This document shows positions 11,725 through 24,200 of a stretch of DNA of 64,000 bases, piece after piece; the first letter of the stretch is position 1; every line of letters starts with the position of its first letter. Position numbers and translations under genes: made by a program. Source of the stretch: Amyelois transitella (Eukaryota > Arthropoda > Insecta > Lepidoptera > Pyralidae); assembly GCF_032362555.1 (NCBI RefSeq), contig NC_083522.1, forward strand, positions 4,256,001 to 4,320,000, given 5' to 3'. The notes under the pieces were generated by a model. The model saw nothing but the letters and a program-made list of their open reading frames with translations. It searched no databases and was not told the origin of the DNA.

Positions 11725-13435
11725 AAACTCTACCTAATCTCTCTCTATATAATCAATATCTACTTAATCTAAAATAAGGACGGCATAAAGCATTTCTTCG
11801 ATCAGCCACCATAAACCAGAGACAAATGCAGGATAACAAAGCATTCTTATCTATAAAGTTTGGGAGTGTCGCAGACAAGCGTCGAGATGTATTAATTGAG
11901 GGAATAAATTATAAATAACGAGCGAGCAAAGGGACAGCAGCTTTGACGCTCCCTTATATGACGGGATGATCTACGCACTAGCATAAGTAAAATGAACGTT
12001 TGTTTTATATGAATGTTGAGCTAATAAAAACGCACTAATAAAAATAATAATGTATAAATGGCAAATTAAAACCCACCTTCACCATGCATTTTAAATTTTA
12101 CAAAAACTTTAGCAACAAATAACTTTGAGTTATTTGCAGAAAGAAATATTGTTGTACAAACCCCTAAACTCTGATATTTTTTTATTATTTATGCGAACGC
12201 TTACAGTAAATATCGAAAAGATATCATTATAAACCTTTTCGATTGAATAAATGCTAACATTTAGCGATTTTTTTGCACTCAGTAAGCAATACTGCACGTC
12301 ATATCCGGCTTCTGAAAATGAAGAACTAAGCTATGGTTAACCCTTCAACCTAACTGAACCTTTATCAGTGGTGATATAATAGTAACATAACCAGCTACAT
12401 ATATTGCCTTCCCTGGGAAGTCCTAAGAGGCGAATATTGGGAATAAGCACACTCGTCTACTGCAAGTTTCCACACATGGGCCAGCTGCTTCTCTTCCTGT
12501 GCAGATTGTAAAGTTCAATCAAGGGAAAGGCTAATAAACTAGCCATTTGATTATTCTAAAACATCATCGTTACCATCACTTCTTACATGTGTAGTGCGTA
12601 CACCGGCTACTAACTAAATCTCCCCTACAGAAATTCCAGCAAAGATCCGAAATCTTCGAAGGGAGGTCTTCCTTCCCTATCCTGTCCATCCTGAAACTTA
12701 TTACTCCTACGTAATTCATTATTTTTTTTAAATTTACATATTCCAGAGTAATTAACTCTGACAGACGTCTTTTTGTCTCTTCGAGAAAAAATAATAGATT
12801 GAACGATATTTCAAATTAACATTCTGTTTTTCTCTCTCGCCGTAATTTTTCTGTAGTTTTTGCTAGCTGTAATTGAAACCGCATTTTTAATTATCGCCTT
12901 TTTTCAGGAGTATTAAGAGTCCGTTAATGGTCGTGAACTCAAAATTATTCAGATCTTTTGGTATTTATTTGTTGAATTATTTTTCATATTTTGTTGTACC
13001 CTGTACATAATTACAACTAAGATAATTTCACCAAATACACAACTATGCAATGGAAAAGAAATTATTGTTTTTATTCGTAAAAAAAGTACTGTTTCCGATG
13101 AATTTGCGTCAAGTGACAATGTAAGTACACGCACCGAAACGCGGACAAATGCTATATTATTTCGCATGACCTTTAGATCAAACAAAAAATAATTATACAT
13201 CCTCTTTAGCGGCAAAGCATTATCAGATATCACCAAAAGTGTCATTATTTAGCGCCCTAATAACGGATCCCTGGGCCCGATCCAAAAATAACGTTGGAAA
13301 TGATCCAGACCCACTTAGCTTTTGCCAAGTTGATCTTATTACTGGCCTGTGTTTAAGTTGAATTAACTTGACAATCATAACCCTTATTTCGGCTCACTCA
13401 CTTTATACACATCACCTGTATGTACATATACTTTA
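11725..13435. other. Intergenic, AT-rich, no gene seen
   Basis: No supported coding exon. Around 12,410-12,545 lies a degraded repeat (gggccagctgcttctc and gggaaaggctaataaac motifs) that recurs at 23,500-23,595. Confidence 0.4.
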
Positions 13436-13439
13436 CTTT

Positions 13440-13660
13440 GTACAAACACGTTTTTGTCCCTTAAAGGGTAGACAGAGCCAGCAATTTCAAAAAGACTGGA
13501 AGAAAACACCTAGCTTTATGTCTTAATGATAGAATTGATATAAAATATCGCTAGGTCATCACCTTAGGGATGACTCCCAAGTGCATGAGCCTTGGCCTTG
13601 ATTGACTTTCAATCTGCACGGGCAGAGAAGCAGCTGTCACTCGCTACCTTTGATTGTTTT
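13440..13660 (-). repeat. Family-2 retroelement tail ('gggtagacagagcc'), near full length
   Basis: Oriented so that its 3' (CATA/TATG) side is at the left. It carries the signature gggtagacagagccagcaa followed by aaaagactg, then a longer body. At least a dozen other copies occur in the window. Probably a SINE or a LINE 3' end; no coding was seen. Confidence 0.55.
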
Positions 13661-14409
13661 TGCTACCAGACCAGCATGACCAGAAGAGCTGTCATAAACA
13701 TCTCTAAAGATGTCAAAAATATATCTCTAATCACAGGTTCAATTCACATTTTTTACTTTTTAAACTTAGTCATTATCATGACCCTAATTGGGTTAGGTAC
13801 CGCTGTTAAGTGTTACGTGTAAATGCCTAAGTTACACAATCCAAGATTGTAATTATAGATGAAATTCGGACTTTTGTCCAGAAAGGTAAAGACGCAGGAT
13901 GTTGATTTTATAAAATCGTCATCCTGGCGTTAAAACTGTAAACAATAACAAATCTCCTTTTTTACTTCAAAAATTAATAAAGTCATACAATAAAATGGTA
14001 ACACAACTACTAAACAATTTTGGAATACGGTAAATTTGCGAGATACAACGAAGAGCGATGTCTTCTGTCATTATTTGCTGAAATCCTATGTACACAATTC
14101 ATAAAACCCTGTTAACGTTTTAGGGCGAGCGTTTTAACGAAAAAAGGCAGTTTTATGAAGCCACTGCTCGACCGACGCAAATAGGGCGAGATGAGAAACT
14201 TTTGATCTGGGATTAATTTGAAACAGCGCAGTTTCTGAAACGGCCGCGATACAGTCGATGTAAAGAGTGAATTTATGATTTTTATCAAACGGAGTAAAAA
14301 ATATTAACAGTTTGCCTGAATTTTTAAGAGACTGTTAAAAGAGAAAGGTTTCAATTTAAGTGTAAATAAATTATTATATAATAGTAACTCGGTAACATAA
14401 TAGTTTAAA

Positions 14410-14500
14410 AATATTGCATACATACATATAATCACGTCTATATCCCTTACGGGGTAGACAGAGCCAATGGTCTTGAAAAGACTGAAAAATTTAAAGGTTT
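14410..14500 (-). repeat. Family-2 retroelement tail
   Basis: catacatacatataatcacg followed by ggggtagacagagccaatgg and cttgaaaagactg, matching the family-2 signature. Confidence 0.6.
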
Positions 14501-14504
14501 TCAA

Positions 14505-15930
14505 TTTGACTGAAGGGTGAATACACATACATAATTACACTGACGGTAGCTAAGTTACATATAAGTAAGTACCTATATAAATATTGATTTTTATACATTG
14601 TGAAAAATAAATTAAATTAAAATCAATTCTAAAAACATTTTTTTAGGAATAATATAAGCGAATAGTATTCCCATCGCTTTGCTGGGTATGATGAACATAC
14701 ATAACTTAACATACGTATATTTTTTGCCTCTTACAGACAGTTTGAGCTAATTAATAGTCACAAGACTCAAAAGTAACATTAAGTTGGATGGTGGAGAGTT
14801 TCTGAGATAGAGATAAGTTGATAGTCCATCCCTAAAAAAGTTGAATTCCAAGCTTTAAGCCATTCTTAGATTTTAAGAATTTGCGTGGAAGAAGCTGTAA
14901 CTTTTTCGTCGCTACCATACCAGAATGGAAGACCAACATAGCATTGCATTATAGTATATTACAGTGATGAATTATACTCACAATCCAAACGAGATCCATT
15001 TTGGATCTGAAACTGCAATGTGCAGAGAATAGTGGCGTAATGGACTGCCGCCGGTAAAAAGAGACGCGAGCCAATCAATCTACATTTACAATCATATGAG
15101 AATCGATTCAACTCTGTAGTTCGATTGACATTCCAAAATACTTGGTGGATAAAAAATACGAGAATGATAATAAGTTATACGATGTTATCGATTGTTACCT
15201 GTTGTGTATACCTTAAGTAAATAAGTATCTATTATAAAAAGAAAATTGAATTCACTTTAATTATTTAATTAATAATTAAGTTATTTTCTCTGTCTCTCTT
15301 ATCTTTGCGTTACTAAGAAATTATTCTGAAGCTATTACTGACAGTTTTTATAAACGTTTGGGTTAATGTGAACTTTAAGCAAGGTATGATGTATTCATCC
15401 CGCAAATATTTTTTAATAATTGAAAGCTTAAAGTTAATAAGGGAAAAGCCAAGACAAATAAATGTAACTTGATCAAATCGGGTGAAAAGTCAGGTCAAGA
15501 ACCAAATGGTAAACTGTTTGAATCTAAACTGACTAGCTCTCATGCCCAATCAGAAAGATGAACTCATACATTGTTAAAAACATAAGACTGAACTTTGGAT
15601 TGTAGTATCGAGAAAAACCTATTACGATTGATTAAAAAGTAAGTTTAAACAAAAATAGCTCTCCGAGGTAAACTGTAACAATCAATAATGATTCGTCGTC
15701 GTATACAGATCGTCAATCGAATCATTCTTCTGACGAATAGTTTAGAAAAGACTTCATTTGATATACACGAGGGCGGCAATATTAGCTTGAGCTGCTTTTT
15801 ATTGGTGTAAGCAATGCTTTCCAATATATTTCATTTAATTTTGATCAGTGAGTGTATTTTGTTTTCAACTTACTCGTTTAGGAATAACTAACTTAAGTTT
15901 GTTCAGATGTCTACTGTAATTTTTCTTATA
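14505..15930. other. Intergenic, AT-rich, no gene seen
   Basis: No coding exon, RNA gene or recognisable transposon could be supported here. Confidence 0.4.
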
Positions 15931-15934
15931 TGTA

Positions 15935-16530
15935 GATAACTTTCGTTCTCAGCTTGGTTGGCTGCCTATTCCTCTTTGTCGCAAAGCTAGAATCCTATCC
16001 ATGTTGTATACAATTGCCTTGCGCTCCAGATTATCTTAAATCGAAGTTCCCACTTTTAAGCGCTACACACGCTCGATCTCTTCGCTCTTCTGAAAACCTT
16101 CTTCTGGCCACTCCTGCCCACCGCCTGGGATTCCTGTCGAATTCATTCCAAGTGCAAGCCATCAGATTGTGGAATTCTCTTCCTGAACCTATTCGGAAGG
16201 CGCCTAAAAGATTTGTATTCAGGGAGCAAGTCCATGATCTTCTTTTTGACCAGTAGATTTCCTTAAACTTTACACAATCATCGAACTTATGTAGTATATG
16301 TATGTTTATTTTATATATATAGTCATACTTATGTTTGTAATATATTATATGCAAGTGTATTAAGTAACCTATTATTATTTATATTTATATAGTTTTTTAT
16401 TTTACAGTTATCGCACTACCCGTACATCCATCTCAGTTTGGTCTAAAGGTTCGACTGGCAGAGAATGCCTTGTGGCATTAAGTCCACCTGTTGTACATTT
16501 TACGTGCATAAAGTTTAAATAAATAAATAA
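15935..16530 (+). mobile_element. 5'-truncated CR1/Jockey-type LINE with 3' UTR, frameshifted
   Basis: The 3' end of a non-LTR retrotransposon. The reading frame begins at 15,935 as DNFRSQLGWLPIPLCRKARI, then shifts near 16,010 into the frame that reads APDYLKSKF, RSSENLLLATPAHRLGFL and QVQAIRLWNSLPEPIRKAP before a stop at 16,254. These are the conserved C-terminal motifs of lepidopteran CR1/Jockey reverse transcriptases. A 3' UTR follows with cagagaatgccttgtggcat and ends in an (AATAA)n-type tail at about 16,510-16,530. Truncation and the frameshift show it is inactive. Confidence 0.82.
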
Positions 16531-16552
16531 CTGTGTCCTAACTTATACACTG

Positions 16553-16622
16553 AAAAGTGGAAAGAGGTAGTCTCTGCCTACCCCTCCGGGAAAGAGGCGT
16601 GATTTTATGTATGTATGTATGT
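16553..16622 (+). repeat. LINE family-1 3' tail (truncated copy)
   Basis: About 70 bp matching the end of the 11,342-11,720 LINE: ggtagtctctgcctacccct, gaaagaggcgtgatttta and then (TATG)n. It lies just after the CR1/Jockey copy. Confidence 0.75.
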
Positions 16623-16629
16623 AATTTAT

Positions 16630-17570
16630 ACACATTTGTTAAAGGGTACTAAATAATTAGTGATTTTTTGCATAGAAAAACTACTGAATAAGTAATTTAT
16701 TAAAAATTGTTAATATAAAAGCTTTTGCCAACAAAAGTGACGTGAAAAATAAAGTATTATAAGAAGTAAAAGGCAAATAGATAGAATAGTTAATGTCCTT
16801 CGTAATGACACCACTTTGTGGGAGGCTTTTGTTGTATGTTCAGAGCTATTAATTCGCAAGACAGTTGAAAGAATGAAGTTACATTTTTTGCCATTTCCCC
16901 AATGTCTTCAGAGAAAATTCGATTTGCTTAAGTAATTGTGTCACAGACTTCAACTAAAATATGTACAAAATTGTTACTAGCCTTTGAAATACAACGTTTA
17001 TTTAGAATTATGCATAAGCTTTCTTCGGAAGCTCAATTTAACGAAAATCTTTCTATTAATGCACTCACTGGTCAGAGGTCAACTACCTAAAGACCAAGAA
17101 CACAAGTGCTCATTATTTACTGCCTTAAAGAAATCGTTTCACAAGTTGAACCTGATTCGGGTTCTATCTGGCTCTAGTTTCATTTGTGTCTTAGTCTCTC
17201 TAAAGAGGAACACAGTGCAACCTATTAAAGTTAGGTACCTATATAAAGCTACTCACGTCTGACCTCCGCAGCCTTGCAGAGAAACCTGCAAATTCAAGCA
17301 ACCTGGACCTATATGTACTTGGTTGCCTGACTGGCCACACGAGCATCGAGTAAAAATCAAAATTGCATATGTTACTCAAAAGAAGTAATTGGTACATAGG
17401 TAGGATTCAAATCTGTACTTGAAACAAACAGGTTTTATAAAGTCGAATCATTATCACGTTCGCATTTTACAAGTCATTTCTAAACATCTATATAAAACCT
17501 ATACTATTTACACCATTTACTAGATTAAAAACGTCTCTCAATCAATTGGTAACTCCATCCAGCTACTTAG
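16630..17570. other. Intergenic with a SINE fragment
   Basis: No gene supported. 17,255-17,345 is a minus-strand fragment of the SINE also seen at 43,425-43,625: its reverse complement has the ctctgcaaggctgcggaggt and cagacgt pattern. Confidence 0.45.
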
Positions 17571-17574
17571 TAAG

Positions 17575-17710
17575 CTGAGCCGGCAATTTCCAACGAGTTA
17601 TAGCTATGAAATTGAATTGATACCGGGCTAGCATGCCAGGCGGCCGTGAAATTATCTCCGCTACGCTACCACAGATTGAGTGACGAGGCTGAATAACAGG
17701 CATTTTTATA
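17575..17710 (+). repeat. Unclassified dispersed repeat, copy 1
   Basis: Contains gtgaaattatctccgctacg and agattgagtgacgaggctga, closely paralleled at 18,585-18,800 and 20,137-20,300 in the same orientation. No terminal inverted repeats, poly-A tail or coding were seen. Confidence 0.5.
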
Positions 17711-18394
17711 GGTAAACTAGCTTTTGCCTGCGCCTACACCGATATTCTATGTTATAAAAATAAAATTAAATATTTTTATTTTGGATATAGCCCGTACTGA
17801 GAATGTGAGAAAGAACTAGTAATTGAAAATGGTAGTAACAAAAGGAAACTTTAAAACCTATCTGAATGTGCTAAGTCATATATCTATGTATCTCTAGATT
17901 AAGACACTAACAGACTGTTTGACTGACATAATCTAGACACAAAATTTGGCATGTAGGTTGTAGATTCTTTATGTAATCTAGAGGTCGTTCAGTCATAATT
18001 ATCTGGTCCTCTAACTCTTGAATCGTAAACATTGATTGACCTCATAAATAATGGAGATAACAGTCAACAAGTTTAAGAGGCGAATTTTGCAGTATAGAAA
18101 AGAATTTGAGTAGGTTATTATGACTGTGATGTTGTTATACAAAGAAAAATCTGAATAAATATTATAAAAACAAAAATACCAACTAACACAACGTGAAATT
18201 CTTTCCTAAACTTATTCAAATTCACACACAAACTGTGAGCTCATCTGAGCTATAATAACCAACAAAAATACTGTATGTTGTTATTCACGTACAAAATTCA
18301 CGAGGTTTTAGCAAAATAAGTATACTCCAAACGACTTGTAATATCGCAGTCCGTAAGTCTAGATTATTTTTGCACGGATCTATATTCAATTTAT

Positions 18395-18582
18395 ATATAT
18401 GCAAGCTCAGCGGTTTATGGTACTCTCGACCTGAACTTTGGGACGTCCCCAATTTGATCAAGGTACGCCTTAGCCTTCAGCTTCCAAAATTTGCATATCT
18501 TATGGTACTAAAACAATATATCCACGTGTCACGGCAAGATATGTAGTCTCTGTCTACTCGTTCGGGAAAGAGGCGCAATTTT
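18395..18582. repeat. Family-1 LINE tails in opposite orientations, abutting
   Basis: 18,400-18,480 matches the minus-oriented coding part of the LINE (caagctcagcggttt and caatttgatcaaggtacg, compare 11,460-11,530), whereas 18,529-18,582 is a plus-oriented 3' tail (gtagtctctgtctactcgtt, gaaagaggcg). The two are therefore inverted relative to each other. Confidence 0.55.
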
Positions 18583-18584
18583 TT

Positions 18585-18800
18585 GTAGTCGGAACAATTT
18601 GTAATATCACAATCGGTAAATCTACTCGTAGATTATTTTTCGAACGGATCCAGCGTGAAATTATCTTCAAAGGGCAACCCCGTAGATTAAGTGACGGTCT
18701 GAATGGCCGGCTAGATCGATTGTCCCACTTTATCGGGAAAATAAACAGCTACCAGTGCACTAGGTGAAGTCTAGGAGCGCTATTTTGATAATCATCTGCC
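18585..18800 (+). repeat. Unclassified dispersed repeat, copy 2
   Basis: Same family as 17,575-17,710 and 20,137-20,300: gtgaaattatcttcaaaggg, agattaagtgacggtctgaa, then cccactttatcgggaaaata. A partial extra copy of its left part sits at 18,320-18,390 (acttgtaatatcgcag). Confidence 0.5.
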
Positions 18801-20130
18801 TATTTTAGCGAACGAATAAACTTCAATCGAAAGTCGTTAAATTCAGGTCATTTTATTTTAGTAATTCTGAAGTACGGACCTGTAAAATAATAAGTAGTAG
18901 AGGAATACAATAGATGAAACTTTTTCTAATAGCTTTTTTAACACTATTTTTAATTTGACGTCTCATTCAGTGAGAATGTTTTTCTTATGCAACAATAAAT
19001 CAAATATATATTTTTCATTGCGACAGTGCGTGCATTTCGTAGTAGCCGATAAAGAAAAGCACGAGTCAAGATTGGTGACTAAATTTATCATTATCCTTAA
19101 AAACCACGGAAGACCTTCATCTTCTAGGTTTATTAGTGTCAATTGCGTCCTTTCATATGAAAATCAGGTAGAATACCTATTTATCTAAGAATTGTCAAGC
19201 TTTTTGAGTCGGAATCTTAAAACCAATAGACCGTCACCCGCTCGTTGAAGAAAATCAGTCAAGATTTAAGGTATTACTATTCTTCTCGTCTACTTAAGTG
19301 AGTAGGATTCCAAATTTAAAGATAGCACCCCAGGAGTGGCCTGGGAATTGGTCCATCGACTGTCAAATTTAGTCGCATGCGATCCGGTTGTAGACTCCAT
19401 AGGGATCCTCGCAGAATATGTTAATTACTAAATACGTTAAATATCTATACTAAATACAACAAAGGCTCTGCACGGTTAAAATTCGTATTTGTTAAATACT
19501 TCAAGAAGAAGTAACGATATACGAAATAAAGAGATAGAAAGCGAATCGATAAAATCCTAATACAAGTAAAAAATATTCGACAATGAATATAAGACAATTA
19601 CGAACTATTCAGCCTGAAGAGTTAACGGAAGGTGCTTATACCAATGTTAATCAAATTCACAATCCGATCTGCCATAGATAATGCAAAATTTTCCACTAGA
19701 TTTTTAGCTTCCTGTCAAATTAAAGCTTCCTGCTTATTTAAAGCTTTGACATCTCGATGTTCAAATTTTCATAATTTTTAGGAAAACTTTTGGAGTTTGT
19801 TACATGTTATTTGTCTCTTTTATCCCGCCCATAGTACATGGTATGGTCCTATTCTAGGGCGGGAACAACACGCCGCCAATTTATTGTTTAGACATTGATT
19901 AATTATTACTTCACTAGTACTTGGAACTAATCAAAAGTTAAATTTGAACACGCAACTTAGTATTGGCGCTAACAACCAATGTAACCATTATATGTATGAT
20001 TCAATACCCCATTAGGAATATCCAAGATAGCTGTATTTCAAATACATATAAAAGAGGACACTGACTGACATCAGCGCACAGCCCAACCCGCCAAATTTGA
20101 TACGTTATGTTGTTAAAAACTGTACTAATT
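18800..20130. other. Intergenic, AT-rich, no gene seen
   Basis: Nothing supported apart from a short inverted motif around 19,823-19,865 (cccgccc / gggcggg) of unknown meaning. Confidence 0.4.
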
Positions 20131-20136
20131 AATAAC

Positions 20137-20300
20137 AGGATTTCCCGATATTTCCGCGGAACGGAAATCAGCGGTATTTTTCGTACGCAGCCGCTGGCGC
20201 ACTTCAGTATTAAACTATGATCTCACCGTCTACGTGAGATTAAGTGACGATACTGAACAGAGAATCGATCGACCCACTTTATTGAGAAAATAAACAAAAC
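20137..20300 (+). repeat. Unclassified dispersed repeat, copy 3
   Basis: Carries agattaagtgacgatactga and cccactttattgagaaaata, matching copy 2. The three copies lie within about 2.7 kb, suggesting a local cluster or segmental duplication of one element. Confidence 0.5.
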
Positions 20301-20449
20301 GGTCTAGCTGCCACGCGAAACGACCCGCTTAGATAATATTGGACTATCATTATAAGGCACGGTGCAGTTTCTCACTCAGGAAATTGACTGAAGTGGTGTT
20401 GCACCTTGAGTTAAAGTAACTTTAGTTCGTTTTGTAAATTAGTTAAGTT

Positions 20450-20605
20450 ATTTGTGCCGTGTGGTTCCCGGAACTTTAGAATAGTCGATGGATGTCGTAA
20501 AAGGCGACTAAGAGATAGGCTAATAAGCTTACAATAATACGTCGACGAGTATTTGATTGAGGGGTAGGCAGAGCTCTTTCCTATTGCCACGGTCGCTGCA
20601 TAAAA
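20450..20605. repeat. Chimeric repeat: family-2 body joined to a family-1 tail
   Basis: The left part (tgtggttcccggaacttt and gatgtcgtaaaaggcgacta, to about 20,530) is a plus-oriented family-2 body. The right part (ggggtaggcagagctctttc and ttgccacggtcgctgcat, 20,560-20,605) is a minus-oriented family-1 LINE tail. Confidence 0.5.
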
Positions 20606-20609
20606 TATA

Positions 20610-23600
20610 CTACTTACAATAAAATAGACCTCAATGTCTCGCACAGATTTCCATTGAAATCAATCATTTGGTTATAAATATAGCATTAAGTCTGAAAAGT
20701 TTTACCAAGTTACGCAAAGAAAGCATTTCTACGAAATTTGAATTGTTAATTTACAAAAAGCCAAATTGATTCTCAACTTTTAACCAGACATTTATGAGAC
20801 CATATAAAAAATAAAAAACTGTGTATAAAAAACGTTTCATAAAGCTATTTAAAATATTGATTAGAAATTGATACAAATATGTTTAGTTTTTACTGGGCCT
20901 TTGCTCGGCAATGAGTAAACCTATGTTACTTCCGATCGTTGAATTTATTTGTTCTGGGTAAAAATAAAAATATTTTCCCAAAATTCTAATAGGTGATAGC
21001 CCATAATACTTTCCAGTACAAAAGCCCATAGGCTCAAAATTTGCAGTACAAACCCACAGACAAACGCCCGCCTACGTAAAAAAGGCATACTTTGCAAAAG
21101 CTATTCTCAATACCTTAGTTATTCATAAAAGACATATTCTATTAATTTAAAAGCCACTTCAATTTTTAATTTACTAAGTGAGAATATTATTTTACAAGTG
21201 AATGAAATTCAGTATGGCCGATGAAATAAGTAGTCTAGGCACGATCTCTTTCACACGCTCTCAAGCAGTTGTAATTCTGAATCAAATTAACGTGTCAGTT
21301 GGCTCGTTTTTCTTCAGAAACTTGTGTTTTAGCTTTCAGATAACTTTGTTAATTAAATTTTGCATTTTTTTTCTGCCAGACGAAGTTTCGGCTCCACCTG
21401 ACTTGGACAAAATTGTAGGAAGTTTTTCGCCAATTAAATTCATGGCTATAATTCTGTACATTTTAAAGAACTTATGCCATTTTATGGCTGAAATTGTGCA
21501 ATTCTCATTGGAATTACAAAATAGAAGTGACATGAAAAAATAGTAGCCCAATTTGGAGCATACGATATATGATGGAATAATATAGTCACCATAACTTGGA
21601 AGTAAACAATCCTGCACTTTAGTTGTTCGACGGAAATGGTATCAATTAATTTCAAATATTATTACAAGAAATCGTCGGACGAATATTAAAATATTATCAT
21701 AAAATCATTGATGGAAGATGGAATTAATAATATGAAAGTGCTAGAGCCCATTTAATTGCAAAGTACATAATTTATTAAGCTCGATGAGTTTGAAACATCA
21801 TCTCTGTCAAGTCTTAATTGGACGATCGGCTATAGAGAGTAGGAGACGACTAAATCGGGGTGATTCGCCTATAAAATCAGGTAAATTACTGTGTTAGTCT
21901 TGCAGCAGGAGTAGGGTAGCCAACTCTAAAGATTTTCAGTAAATATTGTAATAGGTTCCTTAAAAAGCGTCGGTGGTTAAACGTTAAGGTGCCTGGCTAA
22001 AATCTGCAAGTAATGCGTGTGCAAGATGAACTCATTGGTGATACATAAGCACAAATAATGCTTATTAATTCTTGCCTTGAAAATTTTAAATTTCTAAATA
22101 GCGTGGAATAGAAAGGTAGGTAGAAAGTTTTAAAACTTTCTTGTTACATTATTCAAATGTTAGCTGATTTTATAATTATGACTGATTTTATTATAAGATT
22201 AGACGATAGAGAAACAGTAAGTAGAGTAAGAATTAAAAAATACTCTTACTACTTTTGTTAAGTCTTTACCGTTACTGCCGTTTGTAAAATCAATGAAAAG
22301 CTATAAATAATGAAGAACCATGATAGTTCAGCTAAACTATAGGAAATATAGAATAGACTCCTTATCAAAAAGCCACGCGAAAAGATGCGAGTATAAGCTA
22401 GTAGAAAATAAAGATTGATTATTATTGATAAAATAATCTTACCAAGCTGGCAACCCTATGTCTTGTAATACGCTTACAGGCCGGTAGTTCCCAAAATAGA
22501 GCTTGGAAGGGTTAATAACAGGGAATGTCGTTAATTTCACTCTGCTAAGAGGCGCCGCCTTCCCGGTTCAAGTTTCTGGAGCTCAGAATTACCTGCGGAT
22601 AACTATTTAACCTAATTAACAAAATAAGCCTCTTTTATTTTTTGATTAATTTCCCCCTTTATTCTGCTTTTTGAAATCAAGTTCCAGATTAAACTTCTCT
22701 TGTAGCTGAAGGATTCTATGGTAGGAGACGAGTTTCTGCACCTACAATTTTAAACAAATTATTCCCAAAGGTTTACACATAAGTATAAAAATTATTTAAA
22801 GGACATCGAAAGCCTGCCCGAGTCTCGTCATATTATAAATGCGACAGTCATTTTATCAGTCCGTCAATCTGCTTTTACAGATTAACAAGAAAACTAAATT
22901 TTGAATGAATAGAAGAGATATCGAAGGATAGGCCTATTTACATAGATTTTGTTTAAATGCAACAAAGTTATTAACCACAACCAATTTCGAGTGTCCGTGA
23001 GAATAACACAAAATTCATTTAAAGAAAATTGGAAAATGCCTCTGTTTCACGCGGACAGAATCGAAGGCAAGAGCTTATTTTCCATATAACCAAAACCAGC
23101 CCATGTGAACGAGGCCTAACTAGTTAAACATAAACTTGCCTTGGAATCCCAAAGGGCCAGGAGTTGCCTAACTAACGTCCTAGCAAAAGGCTAGTTAACT
23201 AGAATATTAATACATGTGTTGGCTAATTGAGTGACTAAGTGCCGAGCCATGGGAATTATTACGTGATGCTAACAACCCACTTTGATCGCTACTTGAGACC
23301 TCAGTACAATAAACATGGCATTATGATTTTTTTTAAGAAGCCGCTATTAAGTTCTTGACATAAAAAAAAAATCTCAAATTTCAGTTCCAATGGTTACATC
23401 AGCGTTATCATTATTAGCTCAATTATTAAATTAATTTACTTAAAGTTCTTGGGTTGGTTTTAATAACATCAAAGAAACTGCACTTGATTCTCATTGATGT
23501 CCCAAAGGCGAATAAGGAAGGAATTCTGAAAAGAAAATACATAGTGGGCCAGCTGCTTTTTTTCAAATAAAGGGAAAGGCTTATTTACTTGGGGTTCTCT

Positions 23601-24110
23601 TTTAAGCCTAAGATGTGAATTGCATTTTAGGCTTTGCCTTTAAGTCTTTTCAAGATTATTTATCTTTCTAACCCGCGAGAGATGGAGATGATACATAGCA
23701 TTGTAATGAGTTGAGCTGGTATCAAAGCCGAGGTTCGTCTACAAAGGGAGTTACGCAGTGGTAGCTCAAAGGTGCAACCACTGCATCGGTCGAAGGCCCT
23801 TCAGGCCCTGCCACTAAACCCCGGTGACGCTGCAATGCCATTATACAACCAAAAGATATGAGCATAAAGAAATGCTAGAAGTTTAATAATACGTAACATA
23901 CATACATCGCACCACAAATCCATATTGACCGTTTTGGGGAAAAAGGCAACAAAGAATTCTTGTTTTGATTCCCAGGCCAAATATTTTCCTATGTCCTCTG
24001 CGGTTCTAGGTATGTGTTCGTTTATTTCTGGGATTGTGTCCACAAGCGTCAGCTTAGATGAGTTTAGTAATGTTAATTTCTTTCTTAGCAGATTTTTTGT
24101 CATCTGAGTA
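20610..24110. other. Intergenic, no gene supported
   Basis: AT-rich. Small open frames at 21,202-21,543 and 23,801-24,103 lack homology I can recognise and overlap open frames on the opposite strand. The repeat fragment at 23,500-23,595 matches 12,410-12,545. Confidence 0.4.
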
Positions 24111-24119
24111 AAAGATACA

Positions 24120-24200
24120 TCATAACGTCTTTGTCCAATGTAGGGTAGATAGAGCCAACAAGGCTTAAGAAGACTGTAAGGTCACTTAACTCTGTATGAA
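24120..24200 (-). repeat. Family-2 retroelement tail
   Basis: Diverged copy with gggtagatagagccaacaag and gaagactg. Confidence 0.5.

Noticed and set aside
23735-23830. tRNA-like look of acgcagtggtagctcaaagg
   Set aside because: No B box (GGTTCRANNCC) at the right spacing and no acceptor stem pairing.
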